DNA of 7,690 bases from an uncultured Campylobacter sp. (GTDB lineage Bacteria; Campylobacterota; Campylobacteria; Campylobacterales; Campylobacteraceae): the NCBI RefSeq assembly GCF_937949835.1, contig NZ_CALEDC010000174.1, positions 1-7,690 of the forward strand. Reading direction: 5' to 3'. Below are positions 4,749 through 7,690 of this stretch, one piece after another (position 1 is the stretch's first letter; every line of letters begins with the position of its first letter). The translations under genes and the position numbers were made by a program. The notes under the pieces were generated by a model. It did no database searches. It had not been told where the DNA came from and saw nothing but the letters and a program-made list of their open reading frames with translations.

Positions 4749-6161
4749 ATGCAAAATTTTCTCGACAAACTCACCGCCACAATTGACGTAATCAACTCCT
4801 TTTTGTGGGGTCCATACTTTTTGATCGCCCTACTTTGCGGCACCGGCGCGTATTTTACGGCGCGCTTGCATCTGGTGCAAATTTTTAAATTTAGAATGGG
4901 CGCGCGCAAGCTTTTTGGCAACTTCTCCCTGCACGGCGAGGCTGCGGGCAAAAGCGGCATGAGCTCGTTCCAAGCCGTCGCCACGGCGATCGCGGCACAG
5001 GTCGGCACGGGCAACCTGGTAGGCGCCAGCACCGCGTTAGTTATGGGCGGACCGGGCGCGATATTTTGGATGTGGTGCGCGGCGTTTTTGGGCATGGCGA
5101 CGAATTTCGCAGAGATCTGCCTGGCTCAAATTTACCGCACCAAGGACGACAGCGGACATATGATCGGAGGGCCCGCGTTTTACATCAGCCGCGGACTCAA
5201 AAGCCCCTTTGCCAAGCCTTTAGCGGCATTTTTTGCGCTAGCCATCATCTTTGCTTTGGGTTTCATGGGCAATATGGTGCAAGCAAACTCCATCTCCGAC
5301 GGCTTTAGCAGTGCATTTGGAATCCCGAAGTGGGTGAGCGGCGCAGCATTGGCGCTCATCTGCTGCGTCATCTTTTTCGGCGGTGTCAAAGCGATCGCAC
5401 GCGTAGCAGAAAAGGTCGTGCCACTAATGGCGATCTGCTACGTGCTCGTTGGCCTCGTCATCATCGGCTCAAATTTCGATAAAATTCCATCCGTCATCGC
5501 GCTGATATTCAAAGCCGCATTTGATCCATCCGCTGCCTGGGGCGGCGCTACGGGCGCTACGATCGCTACTGCGATGAGATACGGCATCGCGCGCGGGCTC
5601 TTTTCAAACGAAGCGGGCATGGGCTCGACGCCGCACGCACACGCCGCAGCGAACGTCAAACACCCCGTAGATCAAGCCGTGCTCGGCATAATGGGCGTTT
5701 TCGTCGATACATTCATCGTGCTTAACATCACCGTTTTCGTCGTACTCAGCACCGACGTAGTCACCTTCGAAAACGGCAAGGCGGTATTTTCGGGCATCTC
5801 GCTGGTACAGGAAGCCTTCGGATCGCAAATTTTGGGTCGCAGCGGTGGCTACGGCTTCGTGGCGATCTGCCTGTTTTTCTTCGCATTTACCACGATTTTG
5901 GGCTGGTATTACTTCGCCGAGATCAACGTGCGATACCTCCTGGGCGCGAAATTCGTCAAGCTCTTACAAATTTTAGTCGTCGCATTCGTATTCATAGGAA
6001 GCGTGCAAAAGATCGACCTCGTCTGGGGGCTAGCCGATATGTTTAACGGACTGATGGTGATCCCCAACTTAATCGCGATCATCCTGCTTAGCCCCGTCGT
6101 CGTGCGGCTTTTGAGCGACTTTAACGACGGCAAAAGCTACAACGCAAACGACTACAAATAA
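4749..6161 (+). CDS. Sodium:alanine/glycine symporter, AGCS family
   Basis: This is an inner-membrane secondary transporter (470 residues, about 11 hydrophobic segments) that takes up alanine and/or glycine with sodium or protons; relatives are called AlsT, DagA or AgcS. Family signatures are all present: QVGTGNLVGAS (84-94), GGPGAIFWMW (100-109), GMATNFAE (115-122), GGPAFYI (140-146) and RGLFSNEAGMGS (282-293), the segments lining the amino-acid and cation sites in the family structure. The length is full. The start ATG is preceded by a modest CGGAAAAG and yields a normal amphipathic N-terminus. It is separated by long gaps from both neighbours and followed by a strong hairpin, so it is probably transcribed alone. 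Amino-acid uptake fits the asaccharolytic, amino-acid-based metabolism of Campylobacter. The exact substrate cannot be read from the sequence. Confidence 0.94.
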   Translation: MQNFLDKLTATIDVINSFLWGPYFLIALLCGTGAYFTARLHLVQIFKFRMGARKLFGNFSLHGEAAGKSGMSSFQAVATAIAAQVGTGNLVGASTALVMGGPGAIFWMWCAAFLGMATNFAEICLAQIYRTKDDSGHMIGGPAFYISRGLKSPFAKPLAAFFALAIIFALGFMGNMVQANSISDGFSSAFGIPKWVSGAALALICCVIFFGGVKAIARVAEKVVPLMAICYVLVGLVIIGSNFDKIPSVIALIFKAAFDPSAAWGGATGATIATAMRYGIARGLFSNEAGMGSTPHAHAAANVKHPVDQAVLGIMGVFVDTFIVLNITVFVVLSTDVVTFENGKAVFSGISLVQEAFGSQILGRSGGYGFVAICLFFFAFTTILGWYYFAEINVRYLLGAKFVKLLQILVVAFVFIGSVQKIDLVWGLADMFNGLMVIPNLIAIILLSPVVVRLLSDFNDGKSYNANDYK

Positions 6162-6167
6162 CGCCGC

Positions 6168-6203
6168 GCGCTAAATTTCAAGCCCGCGCTTGGAATTTAG
6201 CGC
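6168..6203 (+). terminator. Long-stem hairpin after the symporter gene
   Basis: GCGCTAAATTTCAAGC (6168-6183) and GCTTGGAATTTAGCGC (6188-6203) form 16 continuous pairs, one of them G-U, around a CCGC loop, beginning six bases after the stop codon. No U-tract follows directly, so it may act as a transcript-stabilising structure or a U-less terminator. The AT palindrome at 6222-6237 with trailing Ts follows soon after and may complete termination. Confidence 0.7.
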
Positions 6204-6221
6204 AAAATTGCTGTAAAATTT

Positions 6222-6240
6222 AGAATTTTAAAATTCTTTT
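6222..6240 (+). terminator. AT-only palindrome with trailing T-run
   Basis: AGAATTTTAAAATTCT is a perfect 16-base palindrome, followed by TTT. It lies 19 bases beyond the long hairpin. A pure AT stem is weak and has no unpaired loop, so by itself it is a poor terminator. It belongs to the AATTTTAAAATT word class found across this window's spacers. Confidence 0.35.
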
Positions 6241-6284
6241 CGAGCTAAAATTCTTGCCTAAATTTTATGATCTAAGGAGAACGG

Positions 6285-6320
6285 ATGCAAATTTTAAGGA
6301 GTAAAAAATGCCCGTTTTAA
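6285..6320 (+). CDS. 11-codon upstream reading frame overlapping the MOSC gene start
   Basis: ATG at 6285 is preceded by AAGGAG (6274-6279, five-base gap) and encodes MQILRSKKCPF before TAA at 6318-6320. It contains the MOSC gene's own AAGGAG (6296-6301) and overlaps its ATG (6308) in another frame. Ribosomes ending at 6320 would be well placed to re-initiate at 6308, so it may couple or tune translation. It may also be a by-product of a duplicated ribosome binding site. Nothing else supports a functional peptide. Confidence 0.35.
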   Translation: MQILRSKKCPF

Positions 6321-6994
6321 AAGCATTACTGACCGGGCAACCGCGCGCTTACGGCGACGAGCGCGCTACGCAGCCTCTAAAAAAGCGCTGGGAGACGGCG
6401 ATATTCAAGCAAGCTAGAGCGGGTGAAGTGCGCGCGAATGAGCTTGGATTCGAGGGCGACGCGGTAGCCGACACGCTGCATCACGGAGGCACGGAAAAGG
6501 CGATTTTTGCCAACTCGCTGCAAAATTACGCCGCGTGGGAGAGATTTTTGGGACTTAAAAATCTAGCCTACGGCGCAATGGGCGAAAACCTCACGATCAG
6601 CGGACTACACGAGCAAAACGTATGCATCGGCGATGTGCACCGCATAGGCTCGCTGGTGCTGCAAGTAAGCCAGCCGCGCAAGCCCTGCTACAAGCTTTCA
6701 ATGCGCTGGGGCAACGCGGAGATGACGGCGGAGATCGCGCGCAGCGGACTTACCGGCTGGTACTACCGCGTGCTAGAGGCTGGCTCGTGCCGCGCGGGCG
6801 ACGAGATCTACGTCGTAGAACGCGACCCCACTATGATGAGCGTGATGGAGCTCAATCGTCTATTTTACGGCGATCGCCTCGATGAAGGGCTGTTAGCAAA
6901 ATTTAACCGGCTTACGACGCTTACTCCAAAATGGCGTGAGGATATGCGCCGCAAGCTAGAAGGCGGCTACGACGACAGCTTTATGCGGCTATGA
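6308..6994 (+). CDS. yiiM: MOSC-domain protein, YiiM-like
   Basis: This is a 228-residue cytoplasmic protein of the MOSC superfamily, which binds the molybdenum cofactor. E. coli YiiM (224 residues) reduces N-hydroxylated compounds such as 6-hydroxylaminopurine, so a detoxifying role is likely but inferred. Visible features are LHHGGTEKA (57-65), GENLTISGL (92-100), VCIGDVHRIGS (105-115) and VSQPRKPCYKL (120-130), in which Cys127 is the candidate molybdenum ligand. The C-terminal helical extension with LTPKWREDMRRKLEGG matches the YiiM-specific tail. The start has AAGGAG at 6296-6301, six bases upstream. No Moco-synthesis genes adjoin it, although the formate dehydrogenase expected of a formate hydrogenlyase would also need molybdopterin. 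By eye the GC content is higher than in the hydrogenase genes. Confidence 0.9.
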   Translation: MPVLKALLTGQPRAYGDERATQPLKKRWETAIFKQARAGEVRANELGFEGDAVADTLHHGGTEKAIFANSLQNYAAWERFLGLKNLAYGAMGENLTISGLHEQNVCIGDVHRIGSLVLQVSQPRKPCYKLSMRWGNAEMTAEIARSGLTGWYYRVLEAGSCRAGDEIYVVERDPTMMSVMELNRLFYGDRLDEGLLAKFNRLTTLTPKWREDMRRKLEGGYDDSFMRL

Positions 6995-7008
6995 AATTTA
7001 GCCTCGAA

Positions 7009-7040
7009 GCGGCGTGATAAAACCAGCAAAGCAGCGCCGC
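7009..7040 (+). terminator. Weak hairpin after the MOSC gene
   Basis: GCGGCG (7009-7014) can pair with CGCCGC (7035-7040) around a 20-base loop, 14 bases after the stop codon. There is no U-tract. It is only a candidate. Confidence 0.25.
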
Positions 7041-7079
7041 TCCTTGCTAGCTTTAAAACACACTTTTGGCGCTGATTTC

Positions 7080-7116
7080 AAAATACTTTCTTGCGGGCCA
7101 GCCTGCAAAATACTTT
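7080..7116. repeat. AAAATACTTT direct repeats flanking a hairpin
   Basis: AAAATACTTT occurs at 7080-7089 and 7107-7116. Between them TTGCGGG (7091-7097) can pair with CCTGCAA (7102-7108) with one G-U pair around a CCAG loop; the last two bases of that arm overlap the second repeat. The arrangement of direct repeats bracketing an inverted repeat is notable but short. Confidence 0.4.
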
Positions 7117-7311
7117 ATAGGCTTGAGCGTTTAAAATATCTTCTAGACTTTCAGTATCAGCGCGAAAAACCACTTCTTAAGTGCGAGCATAAATTCAGGC
7201 TAAATTTCAAAACCGAAATTTTAATTCAATCCGCGCCGCACGCACGCAAATGCGATCTGTTCTCTGCCCTATTTTATGACATGATACAGCTACAAGCAGA
7301 ATTAAAGACGC

Positions 7312-7365
7312 AAATTTAACCGCACTTAGAATTTAAGCCGCTATGAAGTCTAAATTTAACCGCAC
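7312..7365. repeat. 14-bp direct repeat, AAATTTAACCGCAC, with 40-bp period
   Basis: Exact copies lie at 7312-7325 and 7352-7365, starts exactly 40 bases apart. Between them is the related word GAATTTAAGCCGC (7329-7341), so the unit may be a degenerate 17-23-bp tandem word. Function is unknown. Confidence 0.55.
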
Positions 7366-7389
7366 GTTCAAAGCCGCGCGCGCCGATCT

Positions 7390-7411
7390 TTTTAAATTTT
7401 AAAATTTAAAA
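7390..7411. repeat. Perfect 22-bp AT palindrome
   Basis: The sequence is self-complementary over 22 bases, built around TTTTAAAA with TTTTAAATTTT as its left half. It is the longest of several AATTTTAAAATT-type palindromes in the spacers of this window. It may be a weak bidirectional terminator, a protein-binding site or compositional. Confidence 0.5.
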
Positions 7412-7674
7412 GCGGTAAATTTAATCCCCTTGCTACGCAGCGATTTTTTCCAAAATTAAAAAGCGAACTATTTTTACTCGCGCAACACACTCATCTCGCA
7501 CATTTAGCGGCGTGGCTCTTACGCTGCAAACGAGCTTTCTCAAAGCTTTGTAACGCGCGCCAAATTAGACAGTCAGATGCTTCGCCAAGTGCCCTTCAAA
7601 GCTTTATAGCGCTCGATATAAGTAGAATTTTGCGTGGAATTTTGCGCGACGCGGTAACAATTACAACCTTTTAA
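7396..7674 (+). pseudogene. Start-less open frame, possible gene remnant or dispersed repeat
   Basis: The frame runs from just after a TAA at 7393-7395 to a TAA at 7672-7674, 92 codons without a stop. There is no ATG or GTG, and TTG occurs only near the end. It encodes a basic peptide including CNARQIRQSDASPSALQSF. No ribosome binding site or promoter is associated, and I recognise no domain. On the minus strand the same stretch also has a 35-codon open run. Chance openness in GC-biased sequence is a real alternative. Confidence 0.25.
7540..7612. repeat. Imperfect 17-bp direct repeat around TCAAAGCTTT
   Basis: TCAAAGCTTTGTAACGC (7540-7556) and TCAAAGCTTTATAGCGC (7596-7612) match at 15 of 17 positions, starts 56 bases apart. 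Each contains the palindrome AAAGCTTT. The pair lies inside the start-less open frame, and because 56 is not a multiple of three the copies fall in different frames, which argues for a DNA or RNA role over a protein repeat. Confidence 0.5.
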
Positions 7675-7690
7675 AGAGCGCACCGCAGCT

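Larger units (their letters stand above)
6995..7690. other. Non-coding or degenerate tail with repeats; no supportable gene
   Basis: After the MOSC gene I find no convincing gene in 696 bases. A GTG-initiated 101-codon frame (7014-7319) lacks a ribosome binding site, starts inside a hairpin and resembles no family I know. A second frame (7396-7674) is open for 92 codons but has no usable start. The stretch holds direct repeats, AT palindromes and GC-rich hairpins. It could be a decayed gene, an intergenic repeat family, or the 3' part of something continuing past the window. Confidence 0.5.

Noticed and set aside
5604..5828. Minus-strand frames opposite the symporter (also 4709-5095, 5180-5389, 5438-5659 and 5909-6133)
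   Set aside because: They are shadows of the AGCS coding frame; no family resemblance or start signals.
7014..7319. 101-codon frame starting with GTG after the MOSC gene
   Set aside because: There is no ribosome binding site, the GTG lies at a hairpin arm, the composition is like spacer translation, there is no recognisable domain, and no in-frame ATG occurs until close to the end.
6995..7690. CRISPR array or tRNA/sRNA cluster in the gene-free tail
   Set aside because: The repeats are only two copies each with unequal spacing and no spacer-repeat periodicity, and I could not fold any cloverleaf or find a T-loop GTTCRANNC motif.

Overview
The window looks like a chromosomal segment from a Campylobacter-type Epsilonproteobacterium, most like the oral, higher-GC anaerobic species. 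The grounds are the formate hydrogenlyase (Hyf/Hyc-type) gene order with a FocA-family channel, the AT-rich spacers full of AAATTTTAAA words, the Campylobacter-like promoters, and moderate GC in the genes. The genus is inferred from general knowledge and was not tested by a search.

Region 1 (1-2315) is the distal end of a formate hydrogenlyase operon on the + strand. It holds the C-terminal three quarters of the [NiFe]-hydrogenase small subunit (HyfI/HycG family), the HycH-type maturation protein, the HycI-type maturation endopeptidase and a FocA-type formate channel. The genes overlap or abut (ATGA, TGATG, TAAATG) and end at a clear intrinsic terminator at 2291-2315. Together they import formate, oxidise it with proton reduction to H2 (catalytic partners lie upstream of the window), and mature the hydrogenase large subunit.

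Region 2 (2316-3687) is a 380-base AT-rich spacer with short repeats, a minus-strand Crp/Fnr-family regulator lacking an Fnr-type iron-sulphur cysteine cluster, and a 344-base divergent spacer. That spacer holds a perfect 8-bp inverted repeat, two mutually exclusive hairpins, and promoters facing both ways.

Region 3 (3688-6994) has three + strand genes in separate transcription units or loosely coupled: an SAM-dependent methyltransferase of the leucine-carboxyl-methyltransferase/polyketide O-methyltransferase family, an AGCS-family sodium:alanine/glycine symporter followed by a 16-bp-stem hairpin, and a YiiM-like MOSC-domain protein preceded by an 11-codon reading frame that overlaps its start. 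These genes look GC-richer by eye than the hydrogenase genes.

Region 4 (6995-7690) carries no gene I can support. It has direct repeats, AT palindromes and a 92-codon open frame with no usable start, which may be a gene remnant or a dispersed repeat.

I found no mobile element, CRISPR array, tRNA, rRNA or defence system. The most unusual points are the divergent regulator/methyltransferase pair with an atypical recognition helix, the switch-like hairpins between them, and the structured non-coding tail. None of these amounts to a demonstrated new system.
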